DNA of 44,124 nucleotides from JBHGBB01 sp041946755 (GCA_041946755.1 JBHGBB010000004.1:1-44124); one strand, 5' to 3'; counted from the first letter of the stretch, positions 7,810-17,165 are shown. The notes: a model not told the origin generated them from the letters alone. Numbers and translations are program-made.

Positions 7810-8853
7810 ATGATAAAACGTACTATCTCAAATAGCATAATAGTAACAATCATAATTATTATGTTTACTGGATGTACTACATTGCCGAAAAAAGGCGTAG
7901 AATTGAAGGTATGGCAGAGTCCGTTATCCAGTTTGCCAAGTGTTTCTGGTGGAGAAACAAAACGGGTGAGTAATGTCGTTAGGCTAGAACCGGGTGAATT
8001 AAAGGTTATGGCTGATATTCAAGGTACTGGCGTGATTCATCATCTCTGGATGACTGCAATGCAGAATAGCGAACTGAGTTTGCGGGAATTGGTGCTCCGG
8101 GCATATTGGGATAATGAACTAGAACCGAGTGTAGAAGTTCCGTTAGGCGACTTTTTTGGAGTTGGGTTTGCGAAAGAAAAAGAGTTTAAAAGCTTTTTGT
8201 TAGAAATGTTTCCTGCCGGGGGAGAGAATCGGCCGGCGCTAAACTGCTATATCCCGATGCCGTTTAGCAGTCGAGCGAAACTAACGATCGAGAATCAGGG
8301 GAAACAACCAGTATCGCTGATGTTCTGGCAGATAAATTATGAGTTGGTTCCCAAAATCGACAAGGATTTCGGCCGGTTCCATGCGCAATGGCGACGCGAG
8401 AATCCGGTTAAACGCAGCGTGCCGTATACCATTCTGGAAGCGAAAGGGCAGGGGCGATATCTAGGAACGGTATTCAATTATCATCTGCTTGAGCCCGGTG
8501 CCTGGGTTGAAGGTGGCGATGATTTCTATCTTGATGTCGATAGCTCTACTACTGCAACCTTGAAAGGAATCGGGTCGGAAGATTATTTCGGCCATGCCTG
8601 GGGATTCAGAACCGAGAATAATAGTTTGTTCCATGGAACTTCTTATGGTCCGATAGATAACCGGATGACCGCATACCGGTTCCATATCTTAGATCCCATC
8701 CGATTCAAGAAATCGATTAAGGTAACGATGCGATGCCATGGGTGGGATGTGCAAGATCGGGAAGATGATTATTCCAGTATCGCATATTGGTATCAGAAAG
8801 AGCCGCATCAGCCGTTTCCGGCGTTTCCACCACTTGACAAAAGGTTACCTTAA
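7810..8853 (+). CDS. GH172 (DUF2961) family lipoprotein
   Basis: A 347-residue protein. A strongly hydrophobic N-terminus ends in the lipobox MFTGC (Cys22), so it is probably anchored in a membrane and faces the periplasm or outside. The body matches DUF2961: GTGVIHHLWMTA, VEVPLGDFFGVGF, a central double jelly-roll region and the conserved GIGSEDYFGHAWGF. Glu257 in this EDYF motif aligns with a conserved acid of GH172 enzymes. Known members act on difructose dianhydrides and on fructo- or arabinofuranosides. I cannot place the second catalytic acid with certainty. It sits between a PfkB kinase and a GH39-like enzyme, consistent with glycan breakdown. Confidence 0.85.
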   Translation: MIKRTISNSIIVTIIIIMFTGCTTLPKKGVELKVWQSPLSSLPSVSGGETKRVSNVVRLEPGELKVMADIQGTGVIHHLWMTAMQNSELSLRELVLRAYWDNELEPSVEVPLGDFFGVGFAKEKEFKSFLLEMFPAGGENRPALNCYIPMPFSSRAKLTIENQGKQPVSLMFWQINYELVPKIDKDFGRFHAQWRRENPVKRSVPYTILEAKGQGRYLGTVFNYHLLEPGAWVEGGDDFYLDVDSSTTATLKGIGSEDYFGHAWGFRTENNSLFHGTSYGPIDNRMTAYRFHILDPIRFKKSIKVTMRCHGWDVQDREDDYSSIAYWYQKEPHQPFPAFPPLDKRLP

Positions 8854-8856
8854 AAA

Positions 8857-8915
8857 TCTAACCGCAGAGGACGCAGAGAGAAATCGCAAAGGTCGCAGAG
8901 AAAAACTTTAAATAT
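8857..8915. repeat. CGCAGAG/CGCAAAG phrase repeat
   Basis: Iterated CCGCAGAGGACGCAGAG and CGCAAAGGTCGCAGAG phrases between the GH172 and GH39-like genes. The same phrase type recurs at 16970-17010, 21515-21605 and 42555-42645. Confidence 0.6.
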
Positions 8916-8921
8916 TAAGAG

Positions 8922-11435
8922 ATGATCAATATGGTAAAGAGAATCATATTCGTGATTATAACCACATTATTCTGTTTTAGTATCGTTTATTGTGACCAAC
9001 AGGTGAATGAACCCAATCGATGCCAGTTTGGGATAAACGCCTTAAAAACATTCCATATCCCCGACCAGTTATATACCACCGTTTCAACCAGGATAGGGTA
9101 TATGCATGAACTGGGCGTTACCTGGGACCGATCGGATTTCTGGTGGCATAAAATCGAACCGAAACAAGGGACGTTCGATTTCACCTTTCCGGATACTGCG
9201 ATTTCTTATTATGAAAAGAATAATATCCAGATGTTTCCAATACTCTGTTATCATTCAAACTGGGCGAAAGATGGCGCTGCCCCGGCGACAAAGGAAGAGC
9301 AGAATTTGTTTGCTAATTATGTCGCTAAATGCATTAGCCGGTATAAAAATCGTATTACCTATTGGGAGCTATGGAATGAACCGAATATCCTACCGTTTTG
9401 GAAACCGAATCCGAATGTAGCAGACTATACCGCATTATTAAAGAAATCATATATTGCCGCAAAGAAAGCGAATCCGAAATGTAAAATCGTCGGTACTTGT
9501 ATGGCGGGATATGACCAGGAATTCCTGGAACGGCTCTATCAGTTGGGCGGTAAAGATTATTTCGATGTGCTTTCCTATCATTACTATCGCACCATGCCGC
9601 CGGAATATGAAGTGCCGAAAGAGTTAGATGATTTACATAACCTTATGGCACGATATGGCGATGGGAATAAACGGATTTGGGTGACTGAAATGGGGGTATC
9701 CAATCATCCGAAATTCGGGGTTGATGATGATTTGCATGCGGCTTACCTGGTACGCAATCATCTGCTTTGCTTTGCCAGCGGGTATGTCGACCGGGTATTT
9801 CAATTCGATATGATCAATTGGACTGATGATACCAGCGCTCCTTGGGATGGAATGCTCGGTCTGATGAAAACAAACGGAGAGAGGAAACCATCTTTTACAG
9901 CCTATCAGAATATGGTTAAGATATTGGATGGCGCTCGATTTATCGGGAAAGTACCTATTAATAACCATAATATTTATGCCTATTTATTTCAGAGAAACAA
10001 TCAGAATATTCTGGTGTTTTGGACGATTAAAGGGAAAGAGAAATTTATTATCAGTAATTTACCATCGCAAATTACTCTCATAGATTTGTATGGGGAGCAA
10101 GCAATAAAACCGATTATTAGAAGTAAAGCTGAATTAACCGCAACGGCATTGCCAACGTATCTAGTCAATGTACCGAATGATTTAATTACTCCAGCATCAT
10201 TTAAAATCTCGCCACAATATATCGAATTGATTCAAGGAGAAGATGCAGCGGTCACCGTCAATTTAGAGAATAGCGATACGCAACCGTTAGTAGGCAAACT
10301 CAGGTGGTCGGTAAGTCCGGGAATGAGTATAACTCCGCAAATAATGGAGGTTAACATACCTCAGGGTAAAATACTTGCATTGAAATTCAAACTAAAATCT
10401 AATCCGAATGTTACCGAAGCCGAATATCCGATTTCCTGCCGATTTGAGTCCGGGACTGAATTGTTGAAAACCATTATCGTTAAAATCAATCCAGCGGTTC
10501 GTATCAATGTACACCCATTATATGATCTTGAAAAGAATCGGATACGAGTTATTGTTCAAACCACGAATCTATTGAAGAAGCCTATTCATGGAAAATATCT
10601 AGCCTCGATAGATTATAGGCAAACCCATATACCACTCGGTGAAATGGGAGTTAGAAATATTAAACCACAACAGCGAACAGATACCGAATTCATCTGCAAT
10701 GCAAATCAATGGTTCAAGATAACTCAACCGTTTTTGATAGAAGTCCGATTTATCCCGAATCAAGCATTACTTGCCAAAACAGTATCGTATCCAGTAGCAC
10801 TACAACCTTTAGTCGATAAGTTACCGCAAATAGATGGCGATTTGACTGAATGGTGTGATGTGCCAAGTATCGAACTTAGCCGGCAAGCACAGGTGTTGCG
10901 CGGTATTGAAACCTGGTCACCGGATAAACTGAAGGCAACTCTTAAACTGCTCTGGTCGAAAGCCGATATTTATTTCGCTGCAGAAGTAAACGATGTTGAC
11001 CCCGGGTATAATCCGATATATGGTACCGATTTATGGCGCGGAGATGCGTTCGAACTCTATCTCGGGCTAGCCGGTCCTGAAGAACAACGATATTATAGCG
11101 ATGCCGATTTCCAAATTGGACTATCTACCGGTACCGAAACCACTAAACCTTATATTTTCCTTTGGAAGAAGGATATTGAAATAAAAAATGGCAATATTGC
11201 GATTAAGCGATTGCCCGGAAAGTATTTCTTGGAAGCGAGGATTCCGATATCAGCTTTAATGGATTTTGAACCGAAACCGAATACGATTATTGGATTCGAT
11301 GTGGCTGTTGACGACCTCAACCGAAATGAAGCGATTGATTATTCCAAACCGCCGGAAGGCAGATCGTTAATGTGGCATGGGACGAACATGAATTGGCAGA
11401 ATCCAAGCAATTGGGGGCTAGCGATAATAAAATAA
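8922..11435 (+). CDS. Secreted GH39/GH5-like glycoside hydrolase with C-terminal CBM9-like domain
   Basis: 837 residues with an N-terminal signal peptide (residues 1-25). Residues about 35-330 form a clan GH-A TIM barrel: the predicted acid/base Glu153 is in YWELWNEPN and the predicted nucleophile Glu256 in RIWVTEMG, about 100 residues apart as expected. Residues about 335-630 look like beta-sandwich linker domains. A CBM9-like domain begins near 640 (PQIDGDLTEW) and ends in a typical DVAVDD strand. An ATG at 8931 has a weak AAGAG nine bases upstream and may be the true start; it removes only three residues. The substrate is unknown. The neighbours and the shared CBM9 type with the protein at 13049-15931 suggest extracellular polysaccharide degradation. 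Confidence 0.85.
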   Translation: MINMVKRIIFVIITTLFCFSIVYCDQQVNEPNRCQFGINALKTFHIPDQLYTTVSTRIGYMHELGVTWDRSDFWWHKIEPKQGTFDFTFPDTAISYYEKNNIQMFPILCYHSNWAKDGAAPATKEEQNLFANYVAKCISRYKNRITYWELWNEPNILPFWKPNPNVADYTALLKKSYIAAKKANPKCKIVGTCMAGYDQEFLERLYQLGGKDYFDVLSYHYYRTMPPEYEVPKELDDLHNLMARYGDGNKRIWVTEMGVSNHPKFGVDDDLHAAYLVRNHLLCFASGYVDRVFQFDMINWTDDTSAPWDGMLGLMKTNGERKPSFTAYQNMVKILDGARFIGKVPINNHNIYAYLFQRNNQNILVFWTIKGKEKFIISNLPSQITLIDLYGEQAIKPIIRSKAELTATALPTYLVNVPNDLITPASFKISPQYIELIQGEDAAVTVNLENSDTQPLVGKLRWSVSPGMSITPQIMEVNIPQGKILALKFKLKSNPNVTEAEYPISCRFESGTELLKTIIVKINPAVRINVHPLYDLEKNRIRVIVQTTNLLKKPIHGKYLASIDYRQTHIPLGEMGVRNIKPQQRTDTEFICNANQWFKITQPFLIEVRFIPNQALLAKTVSYPVALQPLVDKLPQIDGDLTEWCDVPSIELSRQAQVLRGIETWSPDKLKATLKLLWSKADIYFAAEVNDVDPGYNPIYGTDLWRGDAFELYLGLAGPEEQRYYSDADFQIGLSTGTETTKPYIFLWKKDIEIKNGNIAIKRLPGKYFLEARIPISALMDFEPKPNTIIGFDVAVDDLNRNEAIDYSKPPEGRSLMWHGTNMNWQNPSNWGLAIIK

Positions 11436-11445
11436 ACCGACTTCC

Positions 11446-11474
11446 TTGACAAACAGCTTAAAACGTAGTTAAAT
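11446..11474 (+). promoter_or_regulatory. Probable sigma-70 promoter for the 104-residue gene
   Basis: TTGACA at 11446-11451, a 17-base spacer and TTAAAT at 11469-11474. It lies just after the stop of the GH39-like gene and about 120 bases before the next start codon. Confidence 0.5.
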
Positions 11475-11495
11475 AATATCTAATTTGCACTGAAT

Positions 11496-11568
11496 ATAGT
11501 TAAGAGATAGAGGAAAGAGAATCGAGGAGACCAGAAAGGTTCATCTGAATTCTAATCTCTTACACTTT
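11496..11568. repeat. AAGAGATAGAGGA / TCTCTTAC phrase repeat
   Basis: The arms are AGTTAAGAGATAGAGGAAAGAG and the approximately complementary TAATCTCTTACAC. It belongs with the copies at 17592-17706 and 42709-42773, all immediately upstream of plus-strand genes. Confidence 0.55.
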
Positions 11569-11593
11569 TTTGAATGAAAATGGAGGATTAGAT

Positions 11594-11908
11594 ATGACCC
11601 CGGAAGAAAAAGGGAAAATCTTATTGGAGTACGAGGAATGTAAAAAAGAGTTAACCGATCGGCGGGCGGAAATGGAAAAAGCCGGCGAGATTCTCGGGTT
11701 ATTTGCCAGTCTCTTACAACGGGAACCGGAAAATATCTTCTTACCCAGCCAGAAAGAATCCGCGAGATGGAAAGAAGCGCAAGTTATCTCTGAAGAAACC
11801 GAAAAATTGATTGATGTAACTTATTTCCGGCGGGCAATGGATACGATGCGGAGTTTAGTTACCCGTTATGAAGATTTAGAGAAGAAGAAGAAAGAAATCG
11901 GGTTCTAA
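11594..11908 (+). CDS. Small charged coiled-coil protein of unknown function
   Basis: 104 residues, not a family I recognise. The sequence is rich in Glu, Lys and Arg with heptad-like spacing (EYEECKKELTDRRAEMEKAGEI at the start, YEDLEKKKKEIGF at the end), suggesting a mostly helical, cytoplasmic coiled coil. There is no signal peptide or membrane segment. The start at 11594 is set by a textbook GGAGG (11582-11586) seven bases upstream; the in-frame start 24 bases earlier would place that site inside the gene. A probable promoter lies upstream and a GTPase gene converges from the other strand. Confidence 0.7.
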   Translation: MTPEEKGKILLEYEECKKELTDRRAEMEKAGEILGLFASLLQREPENIFLPSQKESARWKEAQVISEETEKLIDVTYFRRAMDTMRSLVTRYEDLEKKKKEIGF

Positions 11909-11989
11909 TTTTAGTGGATGCAGACGGATTTTAGCTGATGCATACGGATATACCTCTGTTTGCATCTGTTCTTTTCCGTTTGAATCATT
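11909..11989. repeat. GATGCAGACGGAT / TTTGCATC phrase repeat between convergent genes
   Basis: GATGCAGACGGA and GATGCATACGGA on the left pair approximately with TTTGCATCTGT and TCCGTTTGAATC on the right. It fills the gap between two convergent stop codons and may act in both directions as a transcript-end hairpin. Confidence 0.5.
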
Positions 11990-12988
11990 CTATAAATGGA
12001 TTTCGACGATATCCTTATCCTGCACAATATAGTGTTTCTCAACATGCTGTCCTTCAAACTTAGTTGAACCCCAAATCCGTGCAGTATGAAAATGTTCGGC
12101 AATATCCTTATGAATTACTCGGGCGACTTCTAGCACCGTACTCCCTTTTGGCATGACATAAGGATTAACCATATCCGGTTTATGCCCGGGCGCTTTAGTA
12201 TATACCCGGATAATTTCCAGTCCATCAAATATCATTTGTTTAAACGCATCCAGATTAATCTGGTTTAGTGCAGAAATAGTAATAAAATCGAATTGAGATT
12301 GATATAGTTCAGCAAGCATCGCTGCATTCGCATGATCGGTATCCAAGTCAGATTTATTGCCAACCAAGAAAGTTTTTAGCCTGGTTAAAGTAACATCATC
12401 TGAAGGTATGGTTAAAGTTTTTCTACCTACCAATGAAAGTTTCACTTTCAATAATCGATCGATAATATCCTGGATTTGGTCTAGTGCATCATCAGTACTT
12501 AAATCAGCTACCAGTATAGCCGCATCTACTCCGCGAATAATATCGATTATCCAGGATTCCATAAACTCTTTGGTTATTGCTGCGGTATCAATCAATTCGA
12601 TTTTAATATCGTTATATTCCATGATTCCGGGAATCGGTTGGTGAGTGGTAAACGGGTAGGGGGTAACCTCAGGCTTGGCATGGGTTAAAGAGCATATCAT
12701 CTGGGACTTACCGACATTCGGCGCGCCAAGGAGAATGAGTTGCGGGATGTTCGGTACTCGTTCGATATGGAAGGTATGTCGATGAGCGCCGGATTTTTTC
12801 CCTTGATGTAATTCTTCAGTCAGTTTAGAGATTTTCGATTTTAGCTCCGCTTGTAGTTTCTCAGTCCCTTTATGTTTCGGAATAGCAGCCAGCATCTCCC
12901 GTAAACCAGCAAGTCGCTCTTTATCATCATGTGCCGCTTGATATTTTCGTTCTGCTTCTTTATATAGAGGCGTTAAATTAGCCGGCAC
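11990..12988 (-). CDS. DRG/Obg-type GTPase with C-terminal TGS domain
   Basis: A 332-residue GTP-binding protein. After an N-terminal helical region (MPANLTPLYKEAERKY, residues 1-75) come G1 GAPNVGKS, the G2-like PFTTHQPIPG, G3 DTAAI, G4 NKSD and a G5-like ISAL. A TGS domain ends the protein (about 255-332; MPKGSTVLEVARVIHKD). The G3 glycine of DxxG is absent, a possible family trait. The start is GTG. I keep it because MPANLTP at the very N-terminus is, by recall, characteristic of this family, and the next Met is 31 residues in. DRG-type GTPases bind ribosomes or translation factors. The gene stands alone, flanked by repeats on both sides. Confidence 0.85.
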   Translation of the reverse strand: MPANLTPLYKEAERKYQAAHDDKERLAGLREMLAAIPKHKGTEKLQAELKSKISKLTEELHQGKKSGAHRHTFHIERVPNIPQLILLGAPNVGKSQMICSLTHAKPEVTPYPFTTHQPIPGIMEYNDIKIELIDTAAITKEFMESWIIDIIRGVDAAILVADLSTDDALDQIQDIIDRLLKVKLSLVGRKTLTIPSDDVTLTRLKTFLVGNKSDLDTDHANAAMLAELYQSQFDFITISALNQINLDAFKQMIFDGLEIIRVYTKAPGHKPDMVNPYVMPKGSTVLEVARVIHKDIAEHFHTARIWGSTKFEGQHVEKHYIVQDKDIVEIHL

Positions 12989-12997
12989 TTGAAAGGC

Positions 12998-13073
12998 AGT
13001 CCTAAGTCCTAAGTCATAAGTCGAAAGAAAACGATGCTCATTTCAAGACTATTGGCTCCTGACTTCAGACTGG
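12998..13073. repeat. AGTCCTAAGTCCTAAGTC phrase repeat, second copy
   Basis: The left part (from 12998) aligns base for base with the repeat at 2655. The right part, with CTGACTTCAGACT, encodes the last residues (SEVRSQ) and the stop of the DUF4091 gene on the minus strand. Confidence 0.75.
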
Positions 13074-15931
13074 TTCTTAAGTTTCAGAATCATTTCCGCT
13101 ATTTTCTGTCGCCATAGGTTTAAGGTCGTTTCGTCTTTTTTGGTTAATACTTGATTCACCGCTTCATTCAGAACCCCGTTAGCTTCAATAGCAAGTTTAG
13201 CTAAATTATCATTCCCTTGTACCGTACTTTCTTCTTTAGCCAGTTTAATTAATTGCTGCAACATATCGAGGTATTGATAATCCTGGATTCCTGCGCGGAA
13301 CGCTTCCCATCTACGGCTGGTAATCGGGCCATGGTCTCCCGAATATATTACCCCATTATCGCTGAATCGGTCGATATTAGTAGCATCAAAATCATTCCAG
13401 GGATCACCACGCCAAGAGTTATATGCCCAGAAACATACGCCATTAAACCCCAACTGATATGCATACCATGGTTTTAGTCGATAGTAATCTAGTACCGGTT
13501 GTTCAATCATATTAATCCGGCAGGTATAACACCAAACCGGTTTCCCAGTAGATTTTAGCAGTGCTACCAATCGGTCTTTTTCAGTCGATTGCAATAAACT
13601 ATCAAGGTGCGGAATCCAGACATCGACATACGGTGCCATGCGATTAACTTCATCAGAATCCTGGGCGCCATCCATTACCCACCGGAGTCTCGGATCGATA
13701 CTCCGCAAGAAGGGACCGGCTTCTACGACTTTTTGTACTTCTTTTCCGGTAGCTTCATCCCAAATCTGCATTGCGAAATCGGTATAATCCAAACCCAGCT
13801 GTTGGAGATGGTTAATCCATTGAGTCAGCCAACTAGCAAACGCTTTTTTCCAAGGGTCGCTCAGATACTCCCAATGATACTTTTTGGCTATTAGCCGATC
13901 GAAATCGCGGACCACGCCATATGAGAACATAAGTTGGTTGCCATATTTATGTCTAATCGCTATCGCTTCATCGAGTTCGGTAAAATCGAGTTTAATTACA
14001 TTTCCTGTGGTATCGCATTCTGGCAGGCAGATATTGCATGAGAGTAATAGAACGTTAATTTTATGATCAGTTAAATCCTGGAAGTATTCATCGGAATGGG
14101 TATAATCCCAGGTATAGGTAGAAATCGGTGCAACTTTCGGTAGCGATATCGGCAATACATTAATCTGAAGTAGAATAGTTTTCTGCGGTAATTCGGGCGA
14201 TAGTGGGATAATCGTCATCTCACCGAAATATTCTCCTGCAGGTACGCCATGGGTTTTAATAGAAATCCAAATCTGCCCGGTTTGTACCGGTTGCAGAGTA
14301 AAAAGCTGCGCTGCATCTAGAGCCGGTAAAGCGTCACCGCTGATTTGCCCATTTCTTAATGGGCGATATATCGCCTGATGAAAAACGATGTTATCTCTTA
14401 GAAAAGATACTGAGCCTGATTGGGCTGAGCTACTAGTCGCTAGCGCTAAACTCACCCGAGCGGTATAAGGGAAATTGGTAAAATTAGTAATATTAACCGC
14501 TGCAGAGACATATTCATCCTGCATAGCCATCAGGTTGATTTCTTTTGTATCTTCAATCGCATTCGGCATTTCGGTGGGGACAATATTTTCCCAGATGCCT
14601 TTAGTCCAAACAATCGTTTGCGCATTATTGATTTTTTGATAGACAGTATCAATCCTTTTCGAAAGCGATACCCAATCAGCTTGAGAAACCTGTTGTTGTT
14701 TTTGGAATGCGGTTTCTGATTTCTGCTTGAGCTCCTGATATACGGTTACGCCTTCTTGTAGCGTTGCATTCATTCCGGTTGCGATATTTTTGGGGATATA
14801 AGGGTTTTTTAATACCTCTCGCAGTAATACGGACTGCAATAGAAGATTATCGACAGCCGATTCCGGTTCGAGGAATAAAGGATAAACCGTTCGGTAGACA
14901 GTTTGCTTTTTATCATCAAGTAATGTCAGTTGCACGCCGTCTTCAAACCCTTCAATAGGAAACGCAAGTTTCTTTTTAATAGTTTCCTTTGGAGATAAGA
15001 CGATATCAGCAATCGGATTATTATCGAATCGAGTCATGCCTTCGATTTGTAAATGAAACGTTTTATCGGATTGGGTATTAATCAATTGATAATCGAATTC
15101 GTTATATCCTAACCCTAAATTAATCCGGTCGGGTAACAGTATTTGTGGAACGGAATCTAGAAAAGATAAGATACCTAACCGAATGGGATATTTCAAAGGT
15201 CCGGGACAGAATGACCAGGAGCTATATTCCGGGCTGACCAAAATCCGGTGTCGTTGAAAATTATATTTCCAGGGGCCGGGAGTATAAGACCAGGCGCTTT
15301 GTTCCGATTGACCGACTATCCGGTTCCGATAGAAGTTAAGTTGCCAAGGGTGACTGCAATCAGGCTGGGCTGTTATTTTCGATAACGGAATCCCAACTTC
15401 GATAATAAATGCGTTCTCTTCTCTACCAACCGCAACTGTTGCATCGCTATTCCATTCCGCATTTTCGGGATCGATACCTTTAGCGTCATATACTGTTCCA
15501 GCAGCATTGATAATCAGATGGATATTATGTTTCCAATCAAGCGCGGTATCGGCATCGGGATTTAAAATGATTTCAATCGAATCATCTTCCCAAACCAAAC
15601 CATCATGCCGGATTTCAGTGGTTTGAAGTTTAGCTATCTCTTTTTCTTCACAATGAAATGCAAGGTATAAGGTATTATCGTCATAAGTTAAATATACCCG
15701 GGTCGGTTGCGATGCATATCCTTTCCCATTATTCAGAGTAAATCCGGAAACTGAGACCGCTTGACTCCACTCATCGAGTTTTCCATCGAGTATCGGTGGA
15801 TGATTGGTTTTTCCGATACCGACTAACGGCACCGGACCATATTGGTCATAGCCTGCTGAATAACAAAAAGAACTGAATAACAAGATAATAAAAATAGCAC
15901 TGCATCCCAACTGTTTATTCAAAATCGGCAT
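13049..15931 (-). CDS. Secreted CBM9-DUF4091 (GH123-like) glycoside hydrolase
   Basis: 960 residues with a signal peptide (about 1-26, FIILLFSSFCYSAG). Residues about 38-250 form a CBM9-like domain (PPILDGKLDEW ... LYLAFHCEE). The middle (about 250-600) is beta-rich with a coiled segment. The C-terminal TIM barrel is DUF4091: WDEATGKE with an Asp725-Glu726 pair like the catalytic DE of GH123 enzymes, then GVCFWAYNSWRGDPWND and SRRWEAFRAGIQDYQYLD, the family's closing motif. An AAGGA six bases before the ATG supports the start. The final SEVRSQ is repeat-derived. Substrate unknown; if GH123-like chemistry holds, it would be a 2-acetamido sugar glycoside. Confidence 0.85.
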   Translation of the reverse strand: MPILNKQLGCSAIFIILLFSSFCYSAGYDQYGPVPLVGIGKTNHPPILDGKLDEWSQAVSVSGFTLNNGKGYASQPTRVYLTYDDNTLYLAFHCEEKEIAKLQTTEIRHDGLVWEDDSIEIILNPDADTALDWKHNIHLIINAAGTVYDAKGIDPENAEWNSDATVAVGREENAFIIEVGIPLSKITAQPDCSHPWQLNFYRNRIVGQSEQSAWSYTPGPWKYNFQRHRILVSPEYSSWSFCPGPLKYPIRLGILSFLDSVPQILLPDRINLGLGYNEFDYQLINTQSDKTFHLQIEGMTRFDNNPIADIVLSPKETIKKKLAFPIEGFEDGVQLTLLDDKKQTVYRTVYPLFLEPESAVDNLLLQSVLLREVLKNPYIPKNIATGMNATLQEGVTVYQELKQKSETAFQKQQQVSQADWVSLSKRIDTVYQKINNAQTIVWTKGIWENIVPTEMPNAIEDTKEINLMAMQDEYVSAAVNITNFTNFPYTARVSLALATSSSAQSGSVSFLRDNIVFHQAIYRPLRNGQISGDALPALDAAQLFTLQPVQTGQIWISIKTHGVPAGEYFGEMTIIPLSPELPQKTILLQINVLPISLPKVAPISTYTWDYTHSDEYFQDLTDHKINVLLLSCNICLPECDTTGNVIKLDFTELDEAIAIRHKYGNQLMFSYGVVRDFDRLIAKKYHWEYLSDPWKKAFASWLTQWINHLQQLGLDYTDFAMQIWDEATGKEVQKVVEAGPFLRSIDPRLRWVMDGAQDSDEVNRMAPYVDVWIPHLDSLLQSTEKDRLVALLKSTGKPVWCYTCRINMIEQPVLDYYRLKPWYAYQLGFNGVCFWAYNSWRGDPWNDFDATNIDRFSDNGVIYSGDHGPITSRRWEAFRAGIQDYQYLDMLQQLIKLAKEESTVQGNDNLAKLAIEANGVLNEAVNQVLTKKDETTLNLWRQKIAEMILKLKNQSEVRSQ

Positions 15932-16058
15932 ATCGATTCCTTATAAGAAGTTTAGAAAATAGCGGGAGAGTCTAGTTTATCTCCCTAGTGGTAGTTATCA
16001 TAATATAGAAGAATTAATTGAGCAAGTCGGAGTAAAAACGAAGACTCGACTCTACCAA

Positions 16059-16075
16059 GTTGGAAACTTTCCAAC
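16059..16075. repeat. Short GTTGGAAAC-TTTCCAAC hairpin
   Basis: A 17-base palindrome 52 bases downstream of the membrane-protein stop (minus strand). There is no clear T-run, so it is only a possible terminator. The rest of 15932-16126 shows nothing recognisable. Confidence 0.4.
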
Positions 16076-16126
16076 ATGCTCTGGTAATATCGTAAATATT
16101 AGATAATAGGGAAGATATAGATAATT

Positions 16127-16927
16127 TTAATCTCGATACCAATACCAATTCGGTTTGATCAGATGAATTGTTCCATAATAACCAGCCGAAGGTACTTCAT
16201 TCTCGCTATAAATATAATACCAGTGCAATGTCGAACCTATTCCCATACCACCAGTAAAGAATTGAATCTGCCAATTTCCAGAATCGGTTTTATGAGAGTA
16301 TACTCGAATTGCGGGAAATGATTCAGGTTGATATTCATCTATTGAAAGGTTTTTTTGTTTAATCGTCGTAATAAGCTGATCATATTGCGGTAGATTATAT
16401 TCTAGTCGTGATGCGATAATTTTATCTCTAATTGAATCGGGAGGTCGGCCTAACCAAACAAAAAGTATTGACATAACTACAGGAATTAATGGTATCCATT
16501 TAAAATTCCGCCATTGCCAGATACACCAAAAGACACTCATTTCAGCCAAGAAGAACTGAATACTTAAGAAAAACATCCAGCAATAAGATGCGTTTCCACC
16601 CTGATACCAAAAAGAAAGCAAATAAAACCCCCAAGCTAGAATCCAAGAAATCGGGATAGCAAAATAACTTAGATTCATGATTTTTCGGTAAGTAGGAAGT
16701 TTTGCCGGTATGGGCTTAATTATTTCGATTTGCTTGGAATCGGAGCGAATAATTTTGATGACTATTTTAAAAATAGTGATAAGAATATAGCCGACAACAA
16801 AAACAAATCCTGCCAATGCTAGTGCGAATGAAGCAAAAGAAATTAACATTAATATTGCATTGATAAACTCGCTAATAATTAACATGGCATATAAATCCTG
16901 ATTTATTTTGAATAAAGAGCTATTCAT
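16127..16927 (-). CDS. Membrane protein of unknown function
   Basis: 266 residues, not a family I recognise. Hydrophobic segments occur at about 15-60 (two helices, LMLISFASFALALAGFVFVV), 75-95 (FAIPISWILAWGFYLLSFWY), 98-120 and 133-150 (PLIPVVMSILFVWLG). A soluble tail of about 110 residues follows with no recognised domain, ending HLIKPNWYWYRD. It may be a five-helix inner-membrane protein. The first ATG lacks a ribosome site. The ATG at 16885 (MLIISEF) has an AGGA ten bases upstream and is an alternative. It is isolated between repeat-rich spacers. Confidence 0.6.
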   Translation of the reverse strand: MNSSLFKINQDLYAMLIISEFINAILMLISFASFALALAGFVFVVGYILITIFKIVIKIIRSDSKQIEIIKPIPAKLPTYRKIMNLSYFAIPISWILAWGFYLLSFWYQGGNASYCWMFFLSIQFFLAEMSVFWCIWQWRNFKWIPLIPVVMSILFVWLGRPPDSIRDKIIASRLEYNLPQYDQLITTIKQKNLSIDEYQPESFPAIRVYSHKTDSGNWQIQFFTGGMGIGSTLHWYYIYSENEVPSAGYYGTIHLIKPNWYWYRD

Positions 16928-17109
16928 TATCGCTATTTATAGATGAGTTTGTCAATGGAAATATAGAAACTAACCGCAAAGAGTACCAAGGAGACGCGAA
17001 GTACGCAAAGATTTGATTTGCATTAAAATCGAATGTCTATTTTTATCAAATTACAAATAGACACATTTCGTTTTTATATACTATATTAAGGCAGGTTGGT
17101 TGGGAATTG

Positions 17110-17138
17110 AACCCGAATTGGTCAGACCAATACGGGTT
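17110..17138. repeat. GGTCAGACC-centred palindrome
   Basis: AACCCGAATTGG pairs with CCAATACGGGTT with one mismatch around TCAGA. The left arm matches 15 of 17 bases with the half copy at 38712-38728, and the design matches 4731-4759. Confidence 0.7.
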
Positions 17139-17165
17139 AGACTCTAATAGGGTAACCCATCGAAG

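Noticed and set aside
16927..16958. Promoter TTGACA upstream of the membrane protein
   Set aside because: The TTGACA (minus strand, 16955-16950) is only 22 bases before the ATG and the AT-rich hexamer is 8 bases away, so it cannot be a normal -35/-10 pair for this start.
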